A DNA stretch of 64,000 nt from Dokdonella_A sp049583635 (GTDB lineage: Bacteria; Pseudomonadota; Gammaproteobacteria; Xanthomonadales; Rhodanobacteraceae), in assembly GCA_049583635.1 (NCBI GenBank), contig JBAUWF010000067.1, positions 1-64,000 on the forward strand, read 5' to 3'. Under the pieces are notes generated by a model that had not been told where the DNA came from, did not search any database, and worked only from the letters and a program-made list of their open reading frames with translations. Of this stretch, positions 11,554 to 20,191 are shown in pieces (the first letter of the stretch is position 1; each line of letters opens with the position of its first letter). A program made the translations under genes and the position numbers.

Positions 11554-12906
11554 TCAGGGCGCGCTGTCGAATCCGTTCGCGAAGATGGTGTCGTTGGCAG
11601 GCTGCGTGTAAACGTACGCCGCACCCTGGCTCGTGTTGCCCCCGATGCCGGCGTCGAAAGCGCCAACCAGGGCCGCGCCTCCCGTGAGCGCAACCGCATT
11701 GCCGAAATGATCATTCGGCTGGCCGTCGCTGGCTGTCAGCATCGTCGTCTCGGCCCAGTTTCCGGCGTCCTCGGTGAACAGGTAGGCTGCACCTCGCTGG
11801 TTGTCGGCGAAGTACGCACCGACCAGCGCATTCGATCCGTCCAGCGCCACCGAAAGACCGAAGCGATCGCTGGCTGCACCTTCGTTCGCCGTGAGTTTCT
11901 GCGCCTGTGACCAGGCGCCCCCCGAGTTCGTGAATACGTAAGCTGCGCCTTCATGCGCGTTGGGGCCGACGTTCTGGTAGTAGGCACCGACCAGGGCGTT
12001 GGATCCACTGACGGCGACGGAAATGCCGAAGAATTCCAGTGTGGTGCCATCATCCGGAACGAGTTCTGCCGCCTGCGTCCAGGTTCCGCCCGATCCGTCG
12101 AACACATAGGCCGCACCGAAATACGAATTGACGCCCTGCGCGCCGACGACGGCAGTGGTGCCGTCGAGTGCGACCGAATAGCCGAAGCTGTCAAACGCCG
12201 CACCGTCGTCGGCAGTCAGCGTTGGGCCCTGAGTCCACACGTCGCTTGTTTCGGTGAAGATGTAAGCCTTGCCCTGCAATGCGTTTTGGCCGACCGGTGC
12301 TACCGGGGATGAAATCAGCGCGTTGCTGCCGCTGACGGCGACCGACCAGCCAAAGTTGTTGTTGGAATCCCCGTCGTCGTTCGTCAGCTTCTGCGTCTGT
12401 GTCCACAGGCCGCCCGCCTGGGCGAATACATATGCGGCGCCCTGACCACCATTGCCACCGATCGTCGCATACGGCGCGCCGATTAGAATCGTGTTGCCCG
12501 AGATGGACACGGAAAAGCCGAATGCGTCATCGGCCGCGCCATCGTCCGCCACAAGTTTCTGCCCCTCGCTCCACATGCCATTCGATTCGGTGAATACGTA
12601 GGCGCTGCCTTGGCCTCCGACACCACCGACGGCGGCGTTGGACGCACCGACAACGGCAATGGCGCCGGAAATTGCGACCGAGTAACTGAAGTTGTCGCCC
12701 GATGCGCCATCGTTCGCCGAGACCTTCTGCTCAAGCCATTGACCCAACGGGGTGGCAGATAGTGCCGGTGCATCCGGTACATGGCGTTTCGCGGACCCCA
12801 AATGGGCGGCGGCGAGTAACGGCGGGCTGATCAGCAAGGCGCAGAAGGCCATCATCGGGACAGCCGCGAGCGATGCCAGCCGTATCGGTGAATTCGCTGA
12901 AATCAT
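11554..12906 (-). CDS. Secreted FG-GAP repeat (beta-propeller) protein
   Basis: A 450-residue exported protein. A signal peptide covers about residues 1-33 (FCALLISPPLLAAA). The rest is about seven repeats of roughly 55 residues, each with a D-D-G-A-x-x-x-x-F-G-x-S-V core, then G-x-x-A-x-V-G-A, then G-A-A-Y-V-F and a W-x-x-x-x-x-L end. This is the FG-GAP pattern of integrin-like beta-propellers. The C-terminus ends TIFANGFDSAP, almost the same as the tail DRIFANGFEMP of the decayed gene just upstream. It is probably a surface or secreted protein. Its ligand is unknown. Confidence 0.85.
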   Translation of the reverse strand: MISANSPIRLASLAAVPMMAFCALLISPPLLAAAHLGSAKRHVPDAPALSATPLGQWLEQKVSANDGASGDNFSYSVAISGAIAVVGASNAAVGGVGGQGSAYVFTESNGMWSEGQKLVADDGAADDAFGFSVSISGNTILIGAPYATIGGNGGQGAAYVFAQAGGLWTQTQKLTNDDGDSNNNFGWSVAVSGSNALISSPVAPVGQNALQGKAYIFTETSDVWTQGPTLTADDGAAFDSFGYSVALDGTTAVVGAQGVNSYFGAAYVFDGSGGTWTQAAELVPDDGTTLEFFGISVAVSGSNALVGAYYQNVGPNAHEGAAYVFTNSGGAWSQAQKLTANEGAASDRFGLSVALDGSNALVGAYFADNQRGAAYLFTEDAGNWAETTMLTASDGQPNDHFGNAVALTGGAALVGAFDAGIGGNTSQGAAYVYTQPANDTIFANGFDSAP

Positions 12907-13068
12907 TACCGCACCTCGTTCGTATCACGCATTGAAGGACCAGCTTGCACCTTACCCGATGCCGGGCACAAGCCGATGACGAACATGATTGCGCGGCTCA
13001 GGACGGGAACTTCCAGAAATGATCGGTCGATCGCGTTGCGTGTCAAGGCGCGCGGCGGATACGCGTCC

Positions 13069-13225
13069 CTATGGCATCTCGAATCCGTTCGCAAAGATGC
13101 GGTCCGGCGCGCCGAACTCGAACGCGCCGATATCCGCGTTGCCACACGCTTGTAGGTGAACAACCGTTGGTCGTAGGAGCGTTGATCCAGGTTGTTGCCG
13201 TGGTCGATGGGCCGTCGACGAAGTC
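13069..13225 (-). pseudogene. Remnant of a secreted beta-helix protein gene, frameshifted
   Basis: Read on the minus strand, 13208 downward gives IDHGNNLDQRSYDQR. This matches the I-D-x-G-N-N...DQR segment near the C-terminus of secreted parallel beta-helix (CSLREA-type) proteins. The expected next segment, NADIGAFEF, then appears in a different frame and runs through DRIFANGFEMP to a TAG at 13069-13071. The shift falls within about 13150-13185. No long upstream frame continues the protein, so only the C-terminal end survives. A sequencing error could explain the frameshift but not the missing body. Confidence 0.65.
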
Positions 13226-13366
13226 TGGGACCAGCGCGACTACGGTTTCTTGAGGGTGGCCGAGGGAGACCTCGCAGCTGTTCGGTCAGGCGGGTCCGGG
13301 TCAGTGTAATCTTTGTGCCGAGCGAGCGCGACTTGCGCTATTGAAGTGGCAGCAAACAACGATTAA

Positions 13367-13425
13367 CCGTTCGTGCTGAGCCCTTTCGACTTCGCGCCTT
13401 CGGCGCTACGCTCAGGGTGAACGGG
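13367..13425. repeat. Dispersed palindromic repeat, copy 2
   Basis: This copy has the most complete dyad: CCGTTC (13367-13372) pairs with GAACGG (13419-13424), CTGAGC pairs with GCTCAG inside that, and GCGCCTTCGGCGC (13394-13406) forms the tip. It lies upstream of the diguanylate cyclase gene and downstream of nothing intact. It closely matches copy 1 at 11455-11512. Confidence 0.8.
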
Positions 13426-13617
13426 AATGACTCGATAATCTGTACCGGCTGGAGAGTGCAGCACGCCTGCCGGCTGAAGTCATCCATGCCGGGCACGATG
13501 CGTGGCGACACGCGTTGGTATCTTGCCCCGCGGTCGCGGGCATTCTGGCACGAGAATTGCTGACTTCGTTCAAAGAGACACTTGGGGGCCCGGCATGATG
13601 CCGTTGTTCGTTCAGAC

Positions 13618-14778
13618 ATGACGCCATCAATGAACAGGCGCACGACGCAGTCGGCGGTGACGACGGCGCTGGCCGGGTACGCGACTGAGGACGAGGACGC
13701 CTTGCGTGCGCGCGTCATCGATTTCGTCTATCCAGTTTGCCGCATCGTGTTTGCCTTCATGCCGCTGGCGTATGTGGTGTTTCAGGGCGGAGATATCTTG
13801 CTGCATGCTGGCACGCGTCCCGAATCCGTTCTGGCGCGTATCGTTATTGGGCTTGTGCTGATTTTCTTTGCCGTGTTTGTCCGCGGCCCGGTGGCGCGGC
13901 GCCATTTGCCGCTCGTGTGGACTTCGTATGTGCTGGTCATCGAGATCGGCACCACGATCAGTGCGCTCGGTTCGCCCGGCGGGCTGGATTGGGCGTTGCC
14001 GGCCTATGTGCTGGCGCCCGTGGTTTGCGCGCCGTATTGGCCGAGCCGGCGAAGTTTCGTGATCGCCGTGGCGCTGAGTGTTCTGGCGCCGGCGGCCGCG
14101 TTGTTGCTCGGCCACGCGCCGCTTCCGGAAATCCTGCGTTATGCGATCTACCTGTTCATCGCGCTCACGATTGCGGTCATCCTCGCTGTGGCGATGGTGC
14201 GCGTCCACGTCCGCGGCTTCGTGCTCGACCAGCGGCTGCGCGGCGCGGCATTCTTCGATCATCTGACCGGGGTGCTGTCACGTCATCGCTTGTTTGACTT
14301 GGGCAAGCAGGCGGTCGAACGGGCGAATTCCGGCGGCGAAGTGTTGTCCGCGCTGTATGTCGATGCAGACCGCTTCAAGCGTCTCAACGACGAACTCGGC
14401 CATGAAGCGGGCGACGAGGCACTGGTGCTGATGGCCGGCGCACTGTGTACCGAGTTGCGCAGCGGCGACCTGCTCGGTCGCCTCGGCGGCGAGGAATTCG
14501 CCGTACTGTTGCCGGAGGTGCCGCTCGAGCAGGCGACGCAGGCGGCCGAGCGCCTGCGTCGTGCGATCAGTCGTATCGATTATCGGCAGCGGTCGCTATC
14601 GGTGAGTATCGGTGTCGCCGAGCTGAAACCCGGACAGGATCTCGACGGCGTGCTGCGTGTGGCCGACACCGCGTTGCGCCAGGCGAAACTGTCCGGACGC
14701 AACCGCGTCGAGCGCGCCGCAGCGCTTGGCGGAGGCGGTCCGGTTTCGTACGATCGGCATGGCGAACGACAGGACTGA
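13618..14778 (+). CDS. Membrane-bound diguanylate cyclase (GGDEF)
   Basis: A protein of about 386 residues that should make cyclic di-GMP from two GTP. Six hydrophobic helices fill roughly the first 200 residues and form the sensor part. The GGDEF domain follows, with its signature GGEEF at residues 290-294 and an RxxD inhibition site (RSGD) at 281-284, so product feedback is likely. The domain starts with the usual D-H-L-T-G-V-L-x-R-H. The exact start is uncertain: no strong ribosome binding site precedes the ATG at 13618, the ATG at 13630 or the TTG at 13582. The 711 nt before it hold a pseudogene and a repeat. Confidence 0.9.
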   Translation: MTPSMNRRTTQSAVTTALAGYATEDEDALRARVIDFVYPVCRIVFAFMPLAYVVFQGGDILLHAGTRPESVLARIVIGLVLIFFAVFVRGPVARRHLPLVWTSYVLVIEIGTTISALGSPGGLDWALPAYVLAPVVCAPYWPSRRSFVIAVALSVLAPAAALLLGHAPLPEILRYAIYLFIALTIAVILAVAMVRVHVRGFVLDQRLRGAAFFDHLTGVLSRHRLFDLGKQAVERANSGGEVLSALYVDADRFKRLNDELGHEAGDEALVLMAGALCTELRSGDLLGRLGGEEFAVLLPEVPLEQATQAAERLRRAISRIDYRQRSLSVSIGVAELKPGQDLDGVLRVADTALRQAKLSGRNRVERAAALGGGGPVSYDRHGERQD

Positions 14779-14866
14779 CGACGCGTCTGCAGTTGCAAAC
14801 AGCATCACGGAATCGCGTTACAATGCCTGCCCAGATGCCGGTCTGGCACTGGCCTTTGGAAGGGAC

Positions 14867-15427
14867 ATGTCGCGCATTCTTGCCGATATCTTCGGGCGCA
14901 AACGCGATCGTCGGATGCGCCGCGCAACGGATCGTGGCGGCGATGCCAGTCGATCTTGGGCGCGCTTCCGACCGCGACTGGTCGATGAACTTTCGGGTGA
15001 AAACGCCGCAGCGTGCAGTCAGATGCGCGCGGTGCTGGACGCATGTCGCGACCATGACGAGGAGGCGCAAGTCGTCGGCCTGCACGCGTTCGCAGCGTCG
15101 TTCCGGCGCATCGGGCTCACCAAGAGCGTGCAGTTCTATCCGTATCTGCGTTGGGCACTGGAAAACGATCCGGTTGCGACGACGCAGTTCAAATCGATCC
15201 ACGCCGAAGTGGAACGTCATGCGCTCTGTATCGAGGCCATCCTGGGCGAATATCTCGGCGCGCCGTGGGATCGCGAGCACCGACGCCGTTTTGTCAGCGA
15301 AGTGGTTCGGATCGCGAGCTTTTTCAGCAAAGCGCTGCGGGTCGAGGAATCCCTGCTTTATCCGCTCTATCTTCCGCCCGGACAATACCGGTATGTGGGA
15401 GACAACGGGACGGCTACCGCTGCCTAG
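14867..15427 (+). CDS. Hemerythrin-like helical bundle protein
   Basis: A 186-residue, mainly helical protein. Segments such as RLVDELSGENAAACSQMRAVLDA (partly quoted by positions 44-66) and RVEESLLYPLY near the C-terminus follow the HHE/Rsd-type four-helix pattern. Several of the histidines that bind iron in hemerythrins are absent: Asn stands where the E-H of the first helix is expected. It may therefore be a regulator of the Rsd/AlgQ kind and not an oxygen sensor. I chose the ATG at 14867 because GGAAGGGAC sits just before it; an upstream ATG at 14759 overlaps the cyclase gene. It lies 88 nt after the cyclase gene and may share its transcript. Confidence 0.6.
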   Translation: MSRILADIFGRKRDRRMRRATDRGGDASRSWARFRPRLVDELSGENAAACSQMRAVLDACRDHDEEAQVVGLHAFAASFRRIGLTKSVQFYPYLRWALENDPVATTQFKSIHAEVERHALCIEAILGEYLGAPWDREHRRRFVSEVVRIASFFSKALRVEESLLYPLYLPPGQYRYVGDNGTATAA

Positions 15428-15445
15428 AACCGTTTCTAGCGCACT

Positions 15446-15493
15446 CCAGTCCTTCGGGTTCGCACCTTTTGGCGCTACGTCAGGGCGAACCGG
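15446..15493. repeat. Dispersed palindromic repeat, copy 3 (diverged)
   Basis: A shorter, diverged copy of the repeat at 11455 and 13367: it keeps the TTCGGGTTCGC arm, GGCGCTACG, and the GCGAACCGG arm. It lies between two convergent genes, the helical protein ending at 15427 and the lipoprotein ending at 15532. Its arms can pair and may serve as a two-way terminator. Confidence 0.6.
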
Positions 15494-15531
15494 AATTGTA
15501 GATGGTTCCGGGAAGCGTCGGCAGAGTCTGT

Positions 15532-16059
15532 CTAACGACAATCGTCCATGCGCGTGGAATCGATCAATGCGTAGGGCTTGAACGACGCCATCGTTGCGGC
15601 GAGTTTGTCCTGGGTGGCTTTGAGCGCATGAAGATCGGTGCAAAGGCGATCGACGCTCGCTTTGACCTTCGCGGCCTCGGCATCAACTGCCGGCGCGGCG
15701 CGATCGGGATCGCCGTGGACCAGGCGCGAGATGACGCCGCCGATCGCATGCATCGCCGTTTTCGCACCGGCCTCGCCGACGGCAAGGCCGTCATGCTGCA
15801 AGGCTTGGGCCTGCACGAAGTACAAGCTCAGTTGCGCGCGTTGGGGTCCCGATGTCGCGACTGCGGCGTCACCGATGCGAAGGTTGCCCGCGGCACTCAC
15901 AGTGGCGTCGGGCACTCCCGCCGCATGAATGGTAACCGACGCATCATGCACGTCAAGCAGGCCGAAGACGGATGTGTCGGATGCATCGTGCCCGCAGGCG
16001 GCCAGCAGAGCCAGCGGGAACACGCAGCACACCAAGGTCAAATTTCGGAGCGGTTCCAT
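15532..16059 (-). CDS. Predicted lipoprotein of unknown function
   Basis: A 175-residue protein with a lipoprotein signal ending in LLAAC (Cys at about residue 22). I took the ATG at 16059 because the signal peptide begins there, although no clear ribosome binding site is visible. The mature part has a segment DASVTIHAAGVPDATVSAAGNLRIGD, then a helical C-terminal half with a lone Cys close to each end (CTDLHAL, DDCR) that could form a disulfide. It may belong to a periplasmic family such as DUF2884, but I am not sure. It stands alone on its strand. Confidence 0.7.
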   Translation of the reverse strand: MEPLRNLTLVCCVFPLALLAACGHDASDTSVFGLLDVHDASVTIHAAGVPDATVSAAGNLRIGDAAVATSGPQRAQLSLYFVQAQALQHDGLAVGEAGAKTAMHAIGGVISRLVHGDPDRAAPAVDAEAAKVKASVDRLCTDLHALKATQDKLAATMASFKPYALIDSTRMDDCR

Positions 16060-16183
16060 GTAACGCGTCCACACAGCGCGTGCGTAGTACCGAGGCACTC
16101 AAACACTAGGTGATTTGCTGGTGCACGCGCAGTGTCGGAAGTCACAGCACATTGGCGATGGCGCGGGCACGACCCGGCGACGT

Positions 16184-18016
16184 TCAATGTGCTGACGCTG
16201 CCAGCGACGAACCTGTCGTTGCGGACTTCGTGCGGGGAAACAATTCGCCGCGCTGACGCAGCTGCATGGCCGCCGCAAGTTCTCTCTCGTCGGCGGGCGC
16301 GAAGCCCGGACCGACCTTGGTGTCGACGCGAATCGCCTCGGTCAATGCGAAGTAGCGGTCATGGAGGCCGGCTGCGGCGAGTAACTGACCGGGCAGAAAA
16401 AACGCGGCGCTGTCCACGCGCTTGGATGTCGGCGCCGCGGTATCGAACAACAGATACGGCACCGGTTGCGCGGTCGCCGCAAGACCATTGGCGAAACCCG
16501 CCTTGTCGTAGACCTCGGTCAGACCGGGCAGGTGATCGCCGTAGAACACCAACAGCGTGCGACGCTTGCGCGCCTGCAGCGCAGCCGCGAGACGGCCGAG
16601 CGCGCGGTCGGCGTCGGCGAGATGGTAAAGGTAATCCTGCATTTCGCGGCGTGCTCCGGGCGACAGGCCGGGGATTACCGGTTCGGCATCGCGTCGTCCG
16701 ACATCGATGCCCGGACTGGCGTTGTAGGGGCCGTGGCTTTCCATGCTGATGGCGAACAGAAACTGTGGCGGCCCATTGTTGGCAAGGTGCGCGAGCATGA
16801 AGTCGACCAGAGTCGCGTCACTGACGTAGTAGCCACTGCGACGCACCGATTTGAAGTCCCCGAGGCTGTCGAATGCCGCAAAACCCATCGCGCGAAACGC
16901 GCTGGCGCGATTCCAGAATGACGGATCGTTCGGATGCACGGCCAGCGTGCGGTAGCCAGCCGCTGCGAGCGCGCGTACGAGACTCGGCAGCGGTTTGCGC
17001 GTAAGGTCGAAATACGGATACTGCACATCGGGGAAGTAACGCAGCGCGATGCCGGTCAGTACTTCGAACTCGGTGCGGATGGTGCCGCCTCCGTAGGTCG
17101 GTACCCACAAGTTGCCGTGCTCGGCGTGCGCTGCGATACGGCGAAAATTCGGAATCACCCGGTCCGGATTGATGCCGCGCAGGCGCGCCGGATCGAAAAA
17201 CGACTCGCTTTGCAGCACCACGATATCGGGCGGTAGAGATGCCTCGCCGGCGACCGATTGGGTTTGCTCCGTGTTCGCGGACTTTTCATGGCTTGCGATC
17301 AACGCCTTTGCGGCGACGCGATCGGGCGGCGCCGTGGCGGCGGAAAACTCCCAGTGGTAACGCAGCAGGCTGGCGATTAGACCCGCGGTGCGCGCGCTGT
17401 GGGCCGGCGACCACGGCTCGAATCCGAGACGCTCGCGCGAATACAGCGACGGCCATGGCGCGCTTCCCTGCACCAGCGTTGCGAATACCACCACGGTGAG
17501 CGTGGCCACAGCGGCCCTCCACCATCCGCGCAGAGACGGCCATGGCGACTCGAACAGGACCAGCGCCGTTGCGAGTACGACCAGCAGCCAGCGCAGCACG
17601 GTCGCGCCGTCTTTCGGCAGGTAGCGCGCCAGCAACTCGCCACCCGAACCGAGTTGCCCGATCATCTGGAAATCGGCGGGCAGCAGCGGCGTCGCGAGCT
17701 GCGCATATTTGAGCCCACTGATCGCGTACAACAGCGCAAGCGCGAGCGCGCCGAACCAGGTCGAAAGCAACGGTCGCCGGGTTGCAACGAGCAGCAATAT
17801 GCTCAACAGAGCAGCCGGCAGTGCATTGAGGATCAGGAGCCCCCAATCAGTGCCGTCAGTGAACGTGTGCAGCAAAGGGCCGTCTAGTTCGCGCACCGCG
17901 TCGGTCAGCACGGCGAGCACAAGCAACAGGCAAATCAGCACGATGACGCCGGCACGCCGCGACCGGGGCATTGCCTGCGCCCGAGCGACCTTGGCGGATT
18001 CTGACGCTGCGGTCAT
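16184..18016 (-). CDS. LTA-synthase-like membrane sulfatase-fold transferase, second of a tandem pair
   Basis: A 610-residue protein. Five hydrophobic helices occupy about residues 20-200, and a periplasmic alkaline-phosphatase-superfamily domain follows. The metal and catalytic residues expected of lipoteichoic acid synthases and phosphoglycerol or phosphoethanolamine transferases are present: Glu in VVLQSESFFDP, the probable nucleophile Thr312 in GGGTIRTEFEVLTG, and Asp-His in FYGDHLPGL. A Gram-negative cell has no lipoteichoic acid, so the acceptor may be a periplasmic glucan or a surface glycan. Its start overlaps the stop of the upstream paralog by 4 nt (ATGA, 18013-18016), so the two are coupled. 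Confidence 0.9.
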   Translation of the reverse strand: MTAASESAKVARAQAMPRSRRAGVIVLICLLLVLAVLTDAVRELDGPLLHTFTDGTDWGLLILNALPAALLSILLLVATRRPLLSTWFGALALALLYAISGLKYAQLATPLLPADFQMIGQLGSGGELLARYLPKDGATVLRWLLVVLATALVLFESPWPSLRGWWRAAVATLTVVVFATLVQGSAPWPSLYSRERLGFEPWSPAHSARTAGLIASLLRYHWEFSAATAPPDRVAAKALIASHEKSANTEQTQSVAGEASLPPDIVVLQSESFFDPARLRGINPDRVIPNFRRIAAHAEHGNLWVPTYGGGTIRTEFEVLTGIALRYFPDVQYPYFDLTRKPLPSLVRALAAAGYRTLAVHPNDPSFWNRASAFRAMGFAAFDSLGDFKSVRRSGYYVSDATLVDFMLAHLANNGPPQFLFAISMESHGPYNASPGIDVGRRDAEPVIPGLSPGARREMQDYLYHLADADRALGRLAAALQARKRRTLLVFYGDHLPGLTEVYDKAGFANGLAATAQPVPYLLFDTAAPTSKRVDSAAFFLPGQLLAAAGLHDRYFALTEAIRVDTKVGPGFAPADERELAAAMQLRQRGELFPRTKSATTGSSLAASAH

Positions 18017-19881
18017 GGCTTGCGCGTCGATGACGTCGCCGCGCCGCTCAGGGTCTGGCGTACGAACGCATCCAGCTCGCCACGCAGTTGCAGACGCGCG
18101 AGCGCGTCGATGCCGGCTTCGGTAGCGGCGTCGATCGGACTGGTGCCGAGATTGAGTTCGTTACGCAGGGTATCCATTATCGTGAAATAGGTCGCATCGC
18201 CAATGCCGGCGGCATCGAGCAGAAGCGTCGGCAGCAGCCAACTGTCGGTGTTCAGGGCATGCGGTTCGGGATGGGCCGTGTCGAACAGCAACCACGGTAC
18301 CGGCTCGCTTTTCGCGTCCTTGCCGTCTTTGAATCCGAGCTGGAAGTATACCGGCGCGAGCGATGGCAGATGATCGCCGTAGAACAACAGCAATGTGCGC
18401 CGCTTGCGTTGACCCAGGGCACGGGCGAGCCGACCGAGTTGATCATCGGCATCGTCGAGCAGATAGAGATAGTTGCCGAACCACAAGCGTCCACCCGCGT
18501 CGAGCTTGTCCGGCATCGGCAATGCGGCCAGACGCGTCGGGTCGAGTCCGGGCCGCCAGTCGAACGGGCCATGGTTCTCCATGCTGATTGCGAACAGGAA
18601 TTTCGGTGCCGCGCTCGAGTTTGCACCGTCGCCATCGAGTTCGGCCAGGACGCGGTCGGTCAAGGCCGCATCGCCGATGAACAGGCCAACCACGCTGTCC
18701 GGCGAAAACGTCGAATTGTCGATGAAGCGATCGAAACCGAGTGCCGGAAATGCGCGTGCCCGATTCCAGAACGCCGCCGAATTCGGATGAATCGCGATGC
18801 TGTGGTAACCGTGTGCGTCGAGTACCTGCACCAGCCCGGGCAGCCGGTTGCGGTTGAGTTCGAGCCACGGGTACTGGATGCCCCCCAGGCTGGCGAGCGG
18901 TGCGCCGGTCAACACTTCGAACTCGGTGCGGATGGTACCGCCGCCGAAGGTCGGCACGTGCATATTGCCGCTGGTCGCACTGTTGGCCAGTTGATGGAAA
19001 TTGCGCAGCCAGCGACCTTCGGGCACGTCGCGCAGCCGCGCCGGATCGAATAGCGACTCGCTTTGCAACACGATGATATCGGGCAGCTCGGCCGCGCCAC
19101 CGGCGTCGGCCAGGCGCGTGCGCAAAGCGTTGGCGTGGGCCAGCAGCAGTGCCGCCGCGGCTTTGCGGTCCGCGGGCGGAATGTCGCCGCCGGCGAACTG
19201 CCACTGATACAGCAGCAAGGTGCCGATCAGCCCAACGTGGTTCGAACTTTCCTTGAGTGCCCACGGATGGAAGTCGAGCCGGTCAGCATTGTAGAGGCTC
19301 GGCCACGGTACGCTGCCAGCGATCAGCGTGCCGCCAACGAGCAATGCTGCGAGTGCGAGCAGCCAACGTCGCCAACCACGCAGTACAACCAGTGCCTTCT
19401 CGCGGAACAGCGCGATGGTGAATCCAAGTCCGAGCAGGAGCTCGACGATTTGCAGGAGTCCGACATGCAGGTATTGGCTGAGCAGATGCACCGCTGGTCC
19501 GGTGTCGCCGAGCAGACGCAGATCGGCCGGCAGCAGCGGTGTTCCGAGATAGCGCAGCTTCTGCGCATCGGCCGCGTACAGCGCACCGACGATCAGGACG
19601 CTGAACCAGATTGCGAGCAGCACGCGCCGGGTCAAGGCCAGCATCAGCAGAAACAGGATCAGCGCCGGCAGCACGTTGAGCGCGATCAGGCCAAGCAGTT
19701 CGGCGTTCCATACGGTGGCTTCGCGATGCCACGCAGGGTCGAGCCAACCGATCAGAACACCGAGCAGCAACGTGGCCGCGAAGATGCCGAGGCCGATGCG
19801 CAAGGCATCGCTTCGCCCGGTGCCTGCGGCTTCTTGTCTGTGGTCAGGGTTCATCAAGGGGCGTGACGATGCCATGTTCAC
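18013..19881 (-). CDS. LTA-synthase-like membrane sulfatase-fold transferase, first of a tandem pair
   Basis: A 622-residue paralog of the next gene with the same layout: five N-terminal membrane helices, then the sulfatase-fold domain. Key elements are IIVLQSESLFDPARL, the probable nucleophile Thr316 in GGGTIRTEFEVLTG, and FYGDHLPSL. Both copies keep every catalytic motif, so both should be active. The start is GTG at 19881, with AGGCAAG upstream; an ATG two codons later (19875) is also possible. The two enzymes may modify different positions or different acceptors, but nothing in the sequence decides this. Confidence 0.9.
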   Translation of the reverse strand: MNMASSRPLMNPDHRQEAAGTGRSDALRIGLGIFAATLLLGVLIGWLDPAWHREATVWNAELLGLIALNVLPALILFLLMLALTRRVLLAIWFSVLIVGALYAADAQKLRYLGTPLLPADLRLLGDTGPAVHLLSQYLHVGLLQIVELLLGLGFTIALFREKALVVLRGWRRWLLALAALLVGGTLIAGSVPWPSLYNADRLDFHPWALKESSNHVGLIGTLLLYQWQFAGGDIPPADRKAAAALLLAHANALRTRLADAGGAAELPDIIVLQSESLFDPARLRDVPEGRWLRNFHQLANSATSGNMHVPTFGGGTIRTEFEVLTGAPLASLGGIQYPWLELNRNRLPGLVQVLDAHGYHSIAIHPNSAAFWNRARAFPALGFDRFIDNSTFSPDSVVGLFIGDAALTDRVLAELDGDGANSSAAPKFLFAISMENHGPFDWRPGLDPTRLAALPMPDKLDAGGRLWFGNYLYLLDDADDQLGRLARALGQRKRRTLLLFYGDHLPSLAPVYFQLGFKDGKDAKSEPVPWLLFDTAHPEPHALNTDSWLLPTLLLDAAGIGDATYFTIMDTLRNELNLGTSPIDAATEAGIDALARLQLRGELDAFVRQTLSGAATSSTRKP

Positions 19882-20191
19882 GCGGATCTTGCCTGAATGG
19901 CGATGGGGTGAGAGGTCACAGATTGGAAGCCGGGGAGTGAGAGGTATCCAGTCAGAGATCGGTTGAGTGAGGCGTGAACCGTGATCAGCGTGCGCCTGAC
20001 TGCAAAGGCTGCGACAGTTTGATGAGGATGCTCGCGCGGGGCGCTATCAGCGCACCAGTTCGCAGTGTTTCCCGGCGCGACCAACAACGTCCACCTCGCG
20101 TGCTCCAGATCTGGGCAGCCGCCAGGCGGAATCTCGCTCGCACGGGGCCGGTCCGATTCCCCGCCGGCGGCTGCTCTGTTGTAATCGCGCC
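19882..20191. other. Divergent intergenic region before glnE
   Basis: This 310-nt gap separates the tandem transferases (minus) from glnE (plus). It contains GTGAGAGGT twice, at 19908-19916 and 19937-19945, as a direct repeat 29 nt apart. Promoters for both directions should lie here. I found no coding frame of interest. Confidence 0.45.

Noticed and set aside
13471..13510. GTCATCCATGCC near the diguanylate cyclase as another copy of the riboswitch element
   Set aside because: Only a few bases match and no hairpin forms.
19908..19945. Direct repeat GTGAGAGGT as a regulator binding site
   Set aside because: Two nine-base copies alone do not support an operator, and similar sequence is common in these gaps.
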